Assembly: GCF_000783395.1 (NCBI RefSeq)
Contig: NZ_JSFK01000016.1
Span: forward strand, 62,001-126,000
Direction: 5' to 3'
DNA length: 64,000 nt
DNA from: Pseudomonas chlororaphis
Lineage (GTDB): Bacteria; Pseudomonadota; Gammaproteobacteria; Pseudomonadales; Pseudomonadaceae
Of the stretch, positions 7,984-16,425 are shown piece after piece; position 1 is the stretch's first letter; the number at the start of each line of letters is the position of its first letter. Position numbers and translations under genes: made by a program. Under the pieces are notes generated by a model. It had not been told where the DNA came from. It ran no database searches and saw only the letters and a program-made list of their open reading frames with translations.

Positions 7984-8586
7984 ATGACCCTGAATACGCA
8001 ATTGCCACCCTGCTCCATTCTGCTCCTGGCAGGCGGACGCGGCCAACGCATGGGCGGTCAGGACAAAGGATTGGTGGAGTGGCTGGGTGAGCCGTTGATT
8101 GCACATTTGCAGCGCAAGGTTCGTGCACTGACTGACGATCTGATCATTTCGTGCAACCGCAATCGCGAGCGTTACGCGCCATTCGCCGATCAATTGGTCA
8201 TCGATGACGAGGGCGATTTCCCTGGGCCATTGGCCGGCATTCGCGCCGGCCTGAAAGCGGCGCGCCACACGCACCTGCTGGTCTTGCCCTGTGATGTCCC
8301 GCGAATTGACGCAGCGTTACTGCAAAGCATGCGCGAGACGGCCAATCACAATCCTGAAAAACCTTTAATGTTGCGCCATGACGGGCATTGGGAACCGTTA
8401 CTGTGTGTGATTCCGGTGGCTTTGCTAGACGCCTTCGAAAACGCCTGGAACGCCGGTGAACGCAGCCCCGGCCGGGTCATGCGCAATCTCGGCGCCACTG
8501 CCCTGGAGTGCCCGGACAACGACCCGCGACTGGCCAACCTCAACACCCCCGAACTGTTAAATTCCCACAACACTGTGTCAGACTGA
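7984..8586 (+). CDS. mobA: Molybdenum cofactor guanylyltransferase MobA
   Basis: The 200-residue protein transfers GMP from GTP to the molybdenum cofactor, giving the MGD form used by the DMSO-reductase family (nitrate reductase, formate dehydrogenase). The nucleotide-binding signature LLAGGRGQRMGGQDKGLVEW is at residues 14-33, and DFPGPLAGIRAGL and LPCDVPRID are conserved. GGAGAG lies 6 bases before the ATG. It is divergent from moaB-moeA. Confidence 0.95.
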   Translation: MTLNTQLPPCSILLLAGGRGQRMGGQDKGLVEWLGEPLIAHLQRKVRALTDDLIISCNRNRERYAPFADQLVIDDEGDFPGPLAGIRAGLKAARHTHLLVLPCDVPRIDAALLQSMRETANHNPEKPLMLRHDGHWEPLLCVIPVALLDAFENAWNAGERSPGRVMRNLGATALECPDNDPRLANLNTPELLNSHNTVSD

Positions 8587-8597
8587 CAGCATTCAAG

Positions 8598-8624
8598 GAA
8601 CTCTCACGCCTTGTATACGTCTCA
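8598..8624 (+). promoter_or_regulatory. AlgU (sigma-22/sigma-E type) promoter of the small lipoprotein
   Basis: GAACTC is followed by exactly 16 bases and TCTCA, close to the AlgU consensus GAACTT-N16/17-TCTGA. The predicted start near 8631 leaves a leader of about 34 bases before the lipoprotein ATG. AlgU control fits envelope-stress or osmotic induction. Confidence 0.5.
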
Positions 8625-8664
8625 AGCTCAGTAACCAAAAGAATTCCCATTCGGAGACACACCC

Positions 8665-8886
8665 ATGACTCAACGGACCCTCGCCACTTTCATGCTCGCA
8701 CTGGGCCTGGCCACCCTCGCCGGTTGCTCGTCGCCTACAGTGATCACCTTGAATGACGGTCGCGAAATCCAGGCCGTCGACACCCCGAAATACGATGACG
8801 ATTCGGGCTTCTACGAGTTCAAACAGCTGGACGGCAAAGAAACCCGCATCAACAAGGATCAGGTTCGTACCGTTAAAGAGCTGTAA
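8665..8886 (+). CDS. YgdI/YgdR-family small lipoprotein
   Basis: The 73-residue precursor has a lipoprotein signal peptide ending in LAGC (cysteine near residue 22). The mature part (VITLNDGREIQAVDTPKYDD, then GFYEFKQLDGKETRINKDQV) is a small SH3-like beta-barrel typical of the YgdI/YgdR (DUF903) family. These are exported lipoproteins of unknown function, often stress induced. GGAGA precedes the ATG. A strong terminator follows, so it is a one-gene unit. Confidence 0.9.
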   Translation: MTQRTLATFMLALGLATLAGCSSPTVITLNDGREIQAVDTPKYDDDSGFYEFKQLDGKETRINKDQVRTVKEL

Positions 8887-8911
8887 GCTTTGGGTCGACA
8901 CCGGATACATA

Positions 8912-8937
8912 AAAGCCCGCATTAATGCGGGCTTTTT
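8912..8937. terminator. Rho-independent terminator after the YgdR-like gene
   Basis: AAAGCCCGC, loop ATTAAT-type, GCGGGCTTTTT. Because it is flanked by A and T runs it may also stop transcription of the convergent pseudouridine synthase gene. Confidence 0.85.
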
Positions 8938-8965
8938 CATGGGCGCAGAAAAATCGGTTTCGGTG

Positions 8966-9856
8966 TCACCACTGCAGCGTGATCCGGCTCTCGAACTCGC
9001 GCTCGTCACCGGTCACCGGGTCGATAAACCGTAGACCTTGCGCCAGTAGCTTCAGCGGATTGGCATAGTCATCCTCGACGTCTTTCAACACATCCGGATA
9101 AAACGGATCGTTGCAGATGCTAGCGCCCAATGCAGTCATGTGAACGCGCAGTTGATGCTTCTTGCCGGTCACCGGGAACAAGCCATAACGCCACAGTTCG
9201 CCATGCTTTTCCCGAACCTCCACCGCCGTTTCGGTATTGCTGGCACCCGCGCCTTCCTGCATGCGGAAAAACGGTTCGCCATTCACCAGACGGCTTTTGT
9301 GCACCAGCGGAAAATTCAGATCTGGCAGCGCCGGGGCGATGGCTTCATAGCGCTTGTCGATCTGCCGCGTAGGGAACAGCGACTGATAGGCCGACCGGGT
9401 TTGCGGATTGGCCGAGAAAATCACCAGCCCCGCCGTGTGCCGGTCGATGCGGTGCAGTGGCACCAGGTGCGGATTGTCCAGGCGACGAATCAGCCTGCGC
9501 AACAAGGTTTGCTCAACGTATTCGCCGGCGGGCGTCACCGGCAGAAAGTGCGGTTTGTCAGCCACCACCAGATGTTCGTCCGCATACAGAATCGACTCGA
9601 CCACCGGGATCGGCTTCTCGTCCGGCACTTCGCGAAAATAATGAATCCGCAAGCCTTCCTTGTAAGCCAGATCCACTGAGATCGGCTGGCCATGGCCATC
9701 CAGCACCCGTCCCCGGGCGATCCGGTCCAGCCATTGTTCGCGGTCAATCGCGCGGAAATGCTCGCACAGGCAATCGAGTACGGTCAGCCAGGCACCGGGC
9801 GGCAGATAAAGCGTGCTCGCCTGATTCTGAGCGGCAGAGAATGTAGATGTGGACAT
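8966..9856 (-). CDS. RluA-family pseudouridine synthase
   Basis: The 296-residue protein isomerises uridine to pseudouridine in RNA. The catalytic aspartate lies in HRIDRHTAGLVIF, and the fold is supported by LYADEHLVVADKPHFLPVTP and by GKKHQLRVHM near the C-terminus. It lacks an S4 domain at the N-terminus in any recognisable form, and is closest in pattern to the RluA group that modifies rRNA or tRNA; the exact target cannot be read. It is monocistronic and converges with the small lipoprotein gene. Confidence 0.9.
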   Translation of the reverse strand: MSTSTFSAAQNQASTLYLPPGAWLTVLDCLCEHFRAIDREQWLDRIARGRVLDGHGQPISVDLAYKEGLRIHYFREVPDEKPIPVVESILYADEHLVVADKPHFLPVTPAGEYVEQTLLRRLIRRLDNPHLVPLHRIDRHTAGLVIFSANPQTRSAYQSLFPTRQIDKRYEAIAPALPDLNFPLVHKSRLVNGEPFFRMQEGAGASNTETAVEVREKHGELWRYGLFPVTGKKHQLRVHMTALGASICNDPFYPDVLKDVEDDYANPLKLLAQGLRFIDPVTGDEREFESRITLQW

Positions 9857-9926
9857 ACGAGATTCGGACCCTCAATACAGCTCGGTATTATCCAACACTG
9901 AGGGAGACGAACCTAGCGCAGAATGC

Positions 9927-10244
9927 TCAGGCCGGGATCGACTTGAGCGCTGCAGCTTCTGTGAACTCCTTGAGCCAGCGCAGCACATCGACTGCCTCCC
10001 AGCGGCCCGGGTCATACAGGGCGTAGAGCAAGCCCTGATAACCGACCACATCCAGTTGTTTATGGTAACCGGCACGCTGAAACAAGGCCTCGATTTCGGC
10101 AAAGCACGTATTGAAATGCAGTTTGTTGAACGGCGTCTTGCCTTCCGTGACCAACCCGTCCAGGCGCAATTCGAGAACGGCCTCGCGCACCACGTCAACC
10201 GACATCCGGTTTACGCTGTTCTTCAACTGTTCGACATTGACCAC
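9927..10244 (-). CDS. Uncharacterised 105-residue protein under LexA control
   Basis: I do not recognise the family. The soluble protein has no signal peptide or membrane segment; visible stretches are SVDVVREAVLELRLDGLVTE, KLHFNTCFAEIEALFQRAGY and GYQGLLYALYDPGRWEAVDV. The GTG start has AGAGGG 7 bases upstream. A near-perfect LexA box lies 24 bases before the start codon and would overlap the promoter, so the gene should be induced by DNA damage. A role in DNA repair, division control or damage tolerance is inference from that site alone. Confidence 0.85.
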   Translation of the reverse strand: MVNVEQLKNSVNRMSVDVVREAVLELRLDGLVTEGKTPFNKLHFNTCFAEIEALFQRAGYHKQLDVVGYQGLLYALYDPGRWEAVDVLRWLKEFTEAAALKSIPA

Positions 10245-10267
10245 GGTTCATCCCTCTGACGCATTTA

Positions 10268-10283
10268 CTGTATGAACATACAG
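10268..10283. promoter_or_regulatory. LexA (SOS) box
   Basis: CTGTATGAACATACAG fits the gammaproteobacterial SOS consensus CTG-N10-CAG with near-perfect dyad symmetry. It lies just upstream of the minus-strand gene at 9927-10244 and well behind the end of the glutaredoxin-like gene. Confidence 0.85.
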
Positions 10284-10355
10284 TAACCGAACAATCCGCA
10301 AAATGCCAAGAAATGGATGGCAGCGGCGACCGGCGGGATAAACCGGAAAAGCGGA

Positions 10356-10592
10356 TTAACGCAGAAATGCTACGACTTCATCAGCGCTGAATGGCCAGTC
10401 CAGCTCAGCCCCAGTGTCGATGCGGCGCAATACCGGAATACGCAGGCTGTACGCCGCATACCAAGACTCATCCTCAGCAATATCGACCAGTTCAACCAGC
10501 AAGCCATGCTCGACAAAAGGCATCAGCTCAGCCTCAGCGACTTCACACAGATGACACCCCAAGGTGCCGAACAGCTGACATTCAGGAGGCAT
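10356..10592 (-). CDS. Glutaredoxin-like thiol protein (DUF836 family)
   Basis: The 78-residue protein has the thioredoxin/glutaredoxin-like fold of the DUF836 family. It begins MPPECQLFGTLGCHLCEVAE, where CHLC is the redox-active motif, and contains the cis-proline stretch LRIPVLRR. The short C-terminal half ends WPFSADEVVAFLR. It is probably a cytoplasmic thiol reductant or adaptor; no partner can be inferred from the surroundings. It is separated by more than 100 bases from the LexA-controlled gene downstream. Confidence 0.85.
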   Translation of the reverse strand: MPPECQLFGTLGCHLCEVAEAELMPFVEHGLLVELVDIAEDESWYAAYSLRIPVLRRIDTGAELDWPFSADEVVAFLR

Positions 10593-10800
10593 GAGCGCTC
10601 AACCAGAAAATGAGTGGGCCTATTCTAAGCCGCACCTGGAAACCCGTCGAGCCGCCACCGCCCAAAGGCTCCAGCGCCTGGGCAAGAACTCACAGGCAAA
10701 ACCCTGACGCACATCAGTCCGCAGAAAAACCATTTACGCGATCCTCCCGGTCTTTTTGCCTCTACGCTTGAAAAGCCTGAATCTGACATCGGAGTGTCCA

Positions 10801-12513
10801 GTGTTTGCCAATCTGTTGATTATCCTCGCCTCGTCCCTCGTGGTGATTGCCCTGTTCCGGCGCCTGCGGTTGCCGCCGGTGCTGGGTTATCTGTGCGTGG
10901 GATTGCTGGTGGGGCCGAGCGCATTCGACTGGGTCAACGAGAGCGAACACCTGCCTGATGTGGCCGAATTGGGCGTGGTGTTTCTGTTGTTTTCACTGGG
11001 TTTGGAGTTTTCCCTGTCGAAGATGATCGCTCTGCGTCAGGTGGTTTTTCGTCTCGGCAGCCAGCAAGTGCTGATCAGCACGGCGCTGCTCGGTTTGTTG
11101 CTGATGCTGCTGGGCATGCCGATGACGCCAGCGCTGTTGCTCGGCGCCGGGCTTTCGTTGTCATCCACAGCGATCGTGACCAAAGAACTGGGCAGCCTCG
11201 GTGAGGTGTTCAGCAGCCACGGGCAGAATGCCGTTGGCGTGTTGCTGTTTCAGGACGTGATCGCGGTGTTGCTGTTGACGCTGGTTCCCGTGTTCGCCGG
11301 TAGCAGCGAGCAAGTCTGGTACTGGGCGCTGCCACTGACGTTGGCAAAAACCGTGGTGCTGTTTGTCGGTCTGCTGCTGGCCAGTCGCTGGTTACTGCCG
11401 CGGCTGTTCCATGAAGTGGCCGCGTCACGCTCGGCAGAATTGTTTGTGCTGCTGGCGCTGGTGATTGTGCTGTTGACCGCGTGGCTGACTCACCTGCTGG
11501 GCCTGTCCCCTGCCCTCGGTGCATTTCTGGCCGGCATGTTGCTCGGTGAAAGCCACTATCGGCATCAGATCGAGGCGGACATCAGGCCATTTCGCGACAT
11601 CCTGCTCGGGGTGTTTTTCGTCAGCATCGGCATGCTCATCGACCTGCAACTGTTCCTCAGTCACAGCCTGTTGATCCTCGGACTCACCGTAGGGTTGATG
11701 GTGATCAAAGGCATCGTCGTCGCCTTGTTGGTGAAGTGGCGCGGCAGTGACAGCGAAACGGCGTGGCGCAGCGGCCTGGCCTTGGCCCAGGGAGGCGAGT
11801 TCTGCTTCGCACTGATGGCGCAGATGCAGCAAAACAGCATGATGCCCGAAGCGCTGGGCGACCTGCTGCTGGCGGCGACATTCTGCTCGATGCTGCTGAC
11901 GCCGCTGTTGCTGCGCGCTGCGCCGCGTATCGCGGCAGTCCTGCACCGCAAACCCAATCAGGAAGCGCAAATCGAAGAGATCAGCGCACTCAACGCCGAC
12001 CTTAACCAGCACGTGGTGATTTGTGGTTACGGCCGCGTCGGCCAATCCATCGGTCGTTTCATGCGCAATGCCAAACAGCCCTATATCGCACTGGACAATG
12101 ACCCGGTCCGGGTGCAGGAAGCCGCCAGTGGAGAAAGTGACGTGCATTACGGCGACTCGTCGCGCGGCGATCTGCTGAACGCCGTTGGCCTGCTGCGCGC
12201 AAAACTGCTGGTGGTCGCCGTGGATCAGAGTGACATTGCCCTGCGCATCCTCAAGGAAGCGCGCCGGCTCAACGCCCATGTGCCGATCCTGGTACGCACC
12301 CGCGACGACAGCCAATGGGCCGAATTGAAAGCCGCCGGCGCCACCGAAGTGGTGCCGGAGCTATTGGAGTCAAGCCTGATGCTCGCCTCCCACGCCTTGA
12401 TCATGCTCGGTCTGCCGGCGCATCAGGTGCAGGAGAAAGTCGATCAGGTGCGTATCGACCGCTATCGCCTGCTCCACGGCTTTTATCCGGGTAGCGACGA
12501 TGCCGAGACTTAG
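10801..12513 (+). CDS. CPA2-family cation:proton antiporter, KefB-like
   Basis: The 570-residue protein has about a dozen hydrophobic segments in its first 380 residues (LPPVLGYLCVGLLVGPSAFD; LSLSSTAIVTKELG; LAQGGEFCFALM) and a cytoplasmic TrkA-N/RCK domain (HVVICGYGRVGQSIGRFMRN, a Rossmann NAD-binding loop) from about residue 400. Relatives exchange K+ or Na+ for H+ and are gated by nucleotide or glutathione adducts. I start at GTG 10801 because GGAG lies 6 bases before it. It converges with the ammonium transporter gene, sharing 4 bases. Confidence 0.92.
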   Translation: MFANLLIILASSLVVIALFRRLRLPPVLGYLCVGLLVGPSAFDWVNESEHLPDVAELGVVFLLFSLGLEFSLSKMIALRQVVFRLGSQQVLISTALLGLLLMLLGMPMTPALLLGAGLSLSSTAIVTKELGSLGEVFSSHGQNAVGVLLFQDVIAVLLLTLVPVFAGSSEQVWYWALPLTLAKTVVLFVGLLLASRWLLPRLFHEVAASRSAELFVLLALVIVLLTAWLTHLLGLSPALGAFLAGMLLGESHYRHQIEADIRPFRDILLGVFFVSIGMLIDLQLFLSHSLLILGLTVGLMVIKGIVVALLVKWRGSDSETAWRSGLALAQGGEFCFALMAQMQQNSMMPEALGDLLLAATFCSMLLTPLLLRAAPRIAAVLHRKPNQEAQIEEISALNADLNQHVVICGYGRVGQSIGRFMRNAKQPYIALDNDPVRVQEAASGESDVHYGDSSRGDLLNAVGLLRAKLLVVAVDQSDIALRILKEARRLNAHVPILVRTRDDSQWAELKAAGATEVVPELLESSLMLASHALIMLGLPAHQVQEKVDQVRIDRYRLLHGFYPGSDDAET

Positions 12514-13718
12514 TCCTGGCTCACCGCGCCGATCTTGTGCAGCGACAGATCCGCGCCGTAATACTCTTGTTCCTGACTCAGGCGCAGCCCGTGCAGCGCC
12601 TTGATCGCCCCGTATACGACGAAGCCACCGATCAGCGCCACCGCGACGCCGAGTGCGGTGCCGATCAACTGGCTGATCAGGCTGACGCCACCGATCCCGC
12701 CGAGCGCGGTCTGGCCGAAGATCCCGCAGGCAATCCCGCCCCAGACGCCGCACAAGCCGTGCAATGGCCACACGCCCAACACATCATCGATGCGCCATTT
12801 CACCTGCGCGGCGGTAAAGCACCAGACGAACAGCGCGCCGGCAATTGCACCGGTCACCAGCGCACCGACCGGATGCATCAGATCGGACCCGGCACAGATC
12901 GCCACCAACCCGGCCAATGGGCCGTTGTGCAGAAAGCCCGGGTCATTGCGCCCGACGAGCAGCGCCGCCATGGTGCCGCCGACCATCGCCATCAACGAAT
13001 TGACCGCCACCAGACCACTGACGCCTTGCAGCGTTTGCGCGCTCATCACGTTGAAGCCGAACCAGCCGACAATCAGAATCCACGACCCCAGCGCCAGAAA
13101 GGGAATACTCGACGGTGCGAACGCCACCAGACGCCCGTCGCGGTAACGACCATTGCGCGGCCCGAGCAACAGCACCGCCGCCAGCGCCAGCCAACCGCCC
13201 ATGGCGTGCACCACCACGGAACCGGCAAAATCATGGAAAGCGGCGCCGAACTGCGCCGTCAGCCACGCTTGCAGACCGTAGTTGCCGTTCCAGATCATGC
13301 CTTCGAAAAACGGATAGATGAACGCTACGATCAGCGCCGTGGCGCACAACTGCGGCACGAAGCGCGCGCGTTCGGCGATGCCGCCGGAGATGATCGCCGG
13401 AATCGCGGCAGCAAAAGTCAGCAGGAAGAAAAACTTCACCAGTCCATAACCGTGATCGGCGCTCAGCACCGCCGCCGGTTGCATAAACGTCACGCCGTAG
13501 GAGATCCAATAGCCTATAAAGAAATAGGCCAGGGTCGAGACGGCGAAATCACTGAGAATCTTCGACAGCGCATTTACCTGGTTTTTCTGGCGCACCGTTC
13601 CGACTTCGAGAAAGGCGAAACCGGCATGCATCGCCAGCACCATCACCGCACCGATCAGAATGAACAGGGTATTGGAACTGTGAACCAGAGTGTCCACAGC
13701 GCTTTGCAGATTTTCCAT
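12510..13718 (-). CDS. amt: Ammonium transporter (Amt family)
   Basis: The 402-residue inner-membrane channel protein has 11 predicted helices. Family signatures include AFLEVGTVRQKN, DFAGSVVVHAMGGW (which carries a conserved pore-lining histidine of Amt) and the segment with VWPLHGLCGVWGGIACGIFG. There is no glnK next to it, unlike the classic amtB operon, so this is likely a secondary Amt paralogue. The region before the ATG has no clear ribosome site. Its end overlaps the antiporter end by 4 bases. Confidence 0.93.
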   Translation of the reverse strand: MENLQSAVDTLVHSSNTLFILIGAVMVLAMHAGFAFLEVGTVRQKNQVNALSKILSDFAVSTLAYFFIGYWISYGVTFMQPAAVLSADHGYGLVKFFFLLTFAAAIPAIISGGIAERARFVPQLCATALIVAFIYPFFEGMIWNGNYGLQAWLTAQFGAAFHDFAGSVVVHAMGGWLALAAVLLLGPRNGRYRDGRLVAFAPSSIPFLALGSWILIVGWFGFNVMSAQTLQGVSGLVAVNSLMAMVGGTMAALLVGRNDPGFLHNGPLAGLVAICAGSDLMHPVGALVTGAIAGALFVWCFTAAQVKWRIDDVLGVWPLHGLCGVWGGIACGIFGQTALGGIGGVSLISQLIGTALGVAVALIGGFVVYGAIKALHGLRLSQEQEYYGADLSLHKIGAVSQD

Positions 13719-14022
13719 AAGCAGGCAGACCTAAAGGCGAAAAAGGCACCAAAGCGGTTCATGCGCACATTTCATGCACCAAGTTGCGACCGCGCAGTCA
13801 CGGTGCCGACGGTCCGGCGAACTGCTTTGGCGCACAAGGTCGATGTCCTGACACGAACCGGGCTTGTTTGGGATAAGGTTTCTCATGGCGCACGCCCGGC
13901 AACAGCGCACAGCCGCCGGACAACGCACCACGACACAGCAAAAGTTGTACCAGTCATTTGTACTGAACCTTCGCGCAAGGCTCATACTCGAACGCTTCAG
14001 ACGTCACTTACGGAGATCCACC
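13719..14022. other. Divergent promoter region between amt and the yqjD-like operon
   Basis: About 300 bases without a gene. Towards amt there are two GCACCAA half-sites at 13746-13752 and 13777-13783, which recall NtrC half-sites but are not in the inverted arrangement. Towards the yqjD-like operon there is a possible AlgU promoter, listed separately. Confidence 0.35.
13965..13992 (+). promoter_or_regulatory. Possible AlgU-type promoter of the yqjD-like operon
   Basis: GAACCT, 17 bases, TCGAA. The -35 element matches AlgU well and the -10 element only partly. It is placed to start transcription about 25 bases before the first gene. Stress control would fit this gene family, which is stationary-phase induced in E. 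coli. Confidence 0.3.
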
Positions 14023-14337
14023 ATGGCCAGCATCAAGGCAAAGACTGCTCAAGAAATCCTCATGAACGACTTCCAGACTTTGGTCGCCGACACCGAACGG
14101 TTGCTCGAGCACACCGCTACCCTGGCCGGCGATCAGGCCGATGAGCTGCGCGGGCAGATCCACGACAGCCTGCTGCGTGCTCGCGAAACCCTGAAACTGA
14201 CCGAAGAAACCCTGCGCGATCGCGGTCAGGCTGCTGTCACCGCCACAGAAGATTACGTGTCGGCCAACCCATGGCAATCCGTCGGTATTGCCGCCGGTGT
14301 CGGCTTTCTGATCGGCCTGCTGGCCACTCGGCGCTGA
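14023..14337 (+). CDS. YqjD/ElaB-type ribosome-associated membrane protein (DUF883)
   Basis: The 104-residue protein has a long amphipathic helical region and one C-terminal membrane segment (SVGIAAGVGFLIGLLATRR). This matches the DUF883 family, including E. coli YqjD, ElaB and YgaM, tail-anchored proteins that bind ribosomes in stationary phase. GGAGA lies 6 bases before the ATG at 14023. It heads a three-gene operon with a YqjE-like and a YqjK-like protein. Confidence 0.9.
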   Translation: MASIKAKTAQEILMNDFQTLVADTERLLEHTATLAGDQADELRGQIHDSLLRARETLKLTEETLRDRGQAAVTATEDYVSANPWQSVGIAAGVGFLIGLLATRR

Positions 14338-14339
14338 TT

Positions 14340-14726
14340 ATGTCGATCGGTGAATCCGGCCCGACTGCGGGCACCGCCTCTTCCACGCGACGCTTGGGCG
14401 CCGCCGTTCTGGGTCTGCTGCACAGCCATGTCGAATTGTTCGGCATCGAATTGCAGGAGCAGAAATCACGCACCGTCAGCCTGTTGCTGTTCGCAGGTCT
14501 GGCCTTGGTCTTTGCCCTGTTGTTGCTGGTGGGTTTATCGACCTTGGTGATGATCGTGTTCTGGGACACCTACCGGCTTGCCGCGATCATCGGCCTGTGC
14601 GTCTTTTATACCCTGGCCTCGATCTTCTGCGGACTGCGCCTCAAGGCTGCGATCTTCGATGAATCCTCGCCTTTCCACGGCACGCTTGAAGAGCTGGCCA
14701 ACGACCGGGAGCGCCTGCTGCCATGA
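14340..14726 (+). CDS. Phage-holin-family membrane protein, YqjE-like
   Basis: The 128-residue protein starts 2 bases after the yqjD-like stop and has two strong membrane segments (SLLLFAGLALVFALLLLVGL and TYRLAAIIGLCVFYTLASI). The preceding helix HSHVELFGIELQEQKSR is the usual YqjE (phage holin 3_6) signature. Despite the family name, there is no phage context and a lytic role is not implied. It overlaps the next gene by 4 bases (ATGA). Confidence 0.88.
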   Translation: MSIGESGPTAGTASSTRRLGAAVLGLLHSHVELFGIELQEQKSRTVSLLLFAGLALVFALLLLVGLSTLVMIVFWDTYRLAAIIGLCVFYTLASIFCGLRLKAAIFDESSPFHGTLEELANDRERLLP

Positions 14727-15061
14727 GCCTGCCTGAACTGCCCCACAACAGCTCGCGTCGGGAAATGCGCAAGGCCTTGATCCGCCTGCGCATGGAAATG
14801 CATCGCCAGGAAATTCGTCATGAAGCCGGGCAAGTCCTGCAACCCCTGCATCGCATGCGCGGCATGACGCAAAACCTGCAAGGTGGTTTCGGCATCAAAC
14901 ACGCGCCATTGTGGGGCGTGGCCGCCGTTACGCTATTGGGCTTTATCACCGGCAAAGGCGCGAAAAGCGGCGGCGTCGGCGGGTTGAGCCGCTTGATCCG
15001 GCTCGGCACCAGCCTCGGGCCGCTGATCAAACTGGTGATGCAGAGTTCGGGCAAACGCTAA
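14723..15061 (+). CDS. YqjK-like small protein, third gene of the operon
   Basis: The 112-residue protein is rich in arginine and methionine near its N-terminus (REMRKALIRLRMEMHRQEIR) and has a weakly hydrophobic segment (APLWGVAAVTLLGFITGKGA). In position and composition it corresponds to YqjK of the E. coli yqjCDEK cluster, but similarity is low. Translation is coupled to the upstream gene through the ATGA overlap. Function is unknown. Confidence 0.8.
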   Translation: MSLPELPHNSSRREMRKALIRLRMEMHRQEIRHEAGQVLQPLHRMRGMTQNLQGGFGIKHAPLWGVAAVTLLGFITGKGAKSGGVGGLSRLIRLGTSLGPLIKLVMQSSGKR

Positions 15062-15185
15062 ACAGATACATCTGGCTACATTCTTGCACTATCGGCGGGA
15101 TGAACCTCTTTATCCGGAGGTTCAATCCCGTGCGCCTACCCGGTCGACGGGGTTCAATCAGAACAAGAACGACTAAGGAGGCCCC

Positions 15186-16349
15186 GTGATCGACGGGCAA
15201 CCGCTCGCCTGCTTTCAACCTTTTATCGATACCGCCACGGGACGCATTGCTGGCGTCGAAGCGTTGGGGCGCCTGCGCCAGGCCGACGGCCAACTGACTT
15301 CGGTCGGGCCGTTGTTCGCCGACCCGCGCACACCCGCCATTGCCCTGCGCCGCCTCGACCGGCAGATCCGCGACAACGCCTTGAGCCGCCTGCATGAAGC
15401 GCCGGCAGACTGGTTTCTCAGCCTGAACATGTCACCGCGCTGGATCAGTCGCTTGCGCGCCGATCAAGCCCTGCCCAGCCTCAGACAATTGGCGCGCTAC
15501 GGTATTGATCCGCAACGCATCGTCTTCGAGATCACTGAACTGGCCGGCAATGGTCAACGCCTGGCCGAAGTGGTTGCGCGGTATCGCGAGGCGGGAGCGA
15601 GAATCGCCATCGACGACTTTGGCGCCGGTTACTCGCAACTGGATCGGGTGCTAGCGCTACAACCGGACATTCTCAAACTCGATATGCGCTTGTTCCAGGC
15701 CGCTGCCCTGGGCGGGCCGAGCAGTGATGTGGTCAAGGCCCTCGCGCAGATGGCCGAGAAGACCGGTTGCTGGATCATTGCCGAAGGCGTCGAGACCGAA
15801 GCGCAGTTGAATTTCGCCCTGGAATGCGGATCGCGCTATGTGCAGGGTTTCCTGTTCGCGCGGGCGCAGGAGGCGTTTTTCGCCACCGATGCGTTTGTGC
15901 AACGCTTCGCCGAGCTGCGCCAGCGCTATGTCCGGCAGAAACTCGCCGAGCGCGGGCGGCTGATGCAAATGCGCCAGCAACTCGCTGAACTGATGTCGAT
16001 CCTGCAAGCCTGGGCTCAGGCTCATGCGCCGTTGAGTGCATTGCCACGACTTGACGCCTTCCCTTGGCTGCTGCGGTTTTATCAATGCGATCGCCACGGC
16101 ACGCAACTGACCCCCAACCTGGAATGGCGGCAGCACGGCTGGGTCGCCGACAATCGTTACCTGGGGCATAACTGGTCATGGCGTCCGTACTTCTATCATT
16201 TGCTCGCCGAAGGCTGGGAGGAGCGGCGTTTGACGCTCTCCAATACCTACCGCGATGCCACCAGCAATCAGTATTGCCTGACGGCCGGGCAGTTTTTCGA
16301 CAACGGTGAGCGTTTGCTGTTGATCGACATCGACGCGGCGGGACTGTAG
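15186..16349 (+). CDS. EAL-domain c-di-GMP phosphodiesterase with a C-terminal sensor-like domain
   Basis: The 387-residue protein begins directly with an EAL domain (residues about 1-235) and has no membrane segment. The catalytic set appears intact: GVEALGRL, LSLNMSP, FEITE, DDFGAGYS, LKLD, AEGVET and QGFLFAR. It should therefore hydrolyse c-di-GMP. Residues 260-387 form a separate domain (ending GERLLLIDIDAAGL) like the PAS-like C-terminus of YkuI-type EAL proteins, which may bind a ligand. The GTG start is preceded by AAGGAGG. It stands alone between the yqj-like operon and dgt. Confidence 0.92.
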   Translation: MIDGQPLACFQPFIDTATGRIAGVEALGRLRQADGQLTSVGPLFADPRTPAIALRRLDRQIRDNALSRLHEAPADWFLSLNMSPRWISRLRADQALPSLRQLARYGIDPQRIVFEITELAGNGQRLAEVVARYREAGARIAIDDFGAGYSQLDRVLALQPDILKLDMRLFQAAALGGPSSDVVKALAQMAEKTGCWIIAEGVETEAQLNFALECGSRYVQGFLFARAQEAFFATDAFVQRFAELRQRYVRQKLAERGRLMQMRQQLAELMSILQAWAQAHAPLSALPRLDAFPWLLRFYQCDRHGTQLTPNLEWRQHGWVADNRYLGHNWSWRPYFYHLLAEGWEERRLTLSNTYRDATSNQYCLTAGQFFDNGERLLLIDIDAAGL

Positions 16350-16425
16350 TTCCGCTTGCAGGGGCGGGCGTGAACCGGGAAGCTAGGGACTAATGCCCCC
16401 AGTCACCTGACGGAGAGAATCAGCC

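Noticed and set aside
11425..12315. Minus-strand open frame opposite the KefB-like gene
   Set aside because: Histidine- and glutamine-rich translation typical of an antisense frame; the plus strand has a full membrane antiporter.
13731..13753. Sigma-54-like GG-N10-GC element before amt
   Set aside because: The spacing is right but it lies only about 20 bases from the ATG, and the rest of the consensus fits poorly.
12537..14144. 535-residue plus-strand open frame opposite amt
   Set aside because: Low-complexity Gln/Arg/His/Asp translation with no start signal; amt on the other strand is unambiguous.
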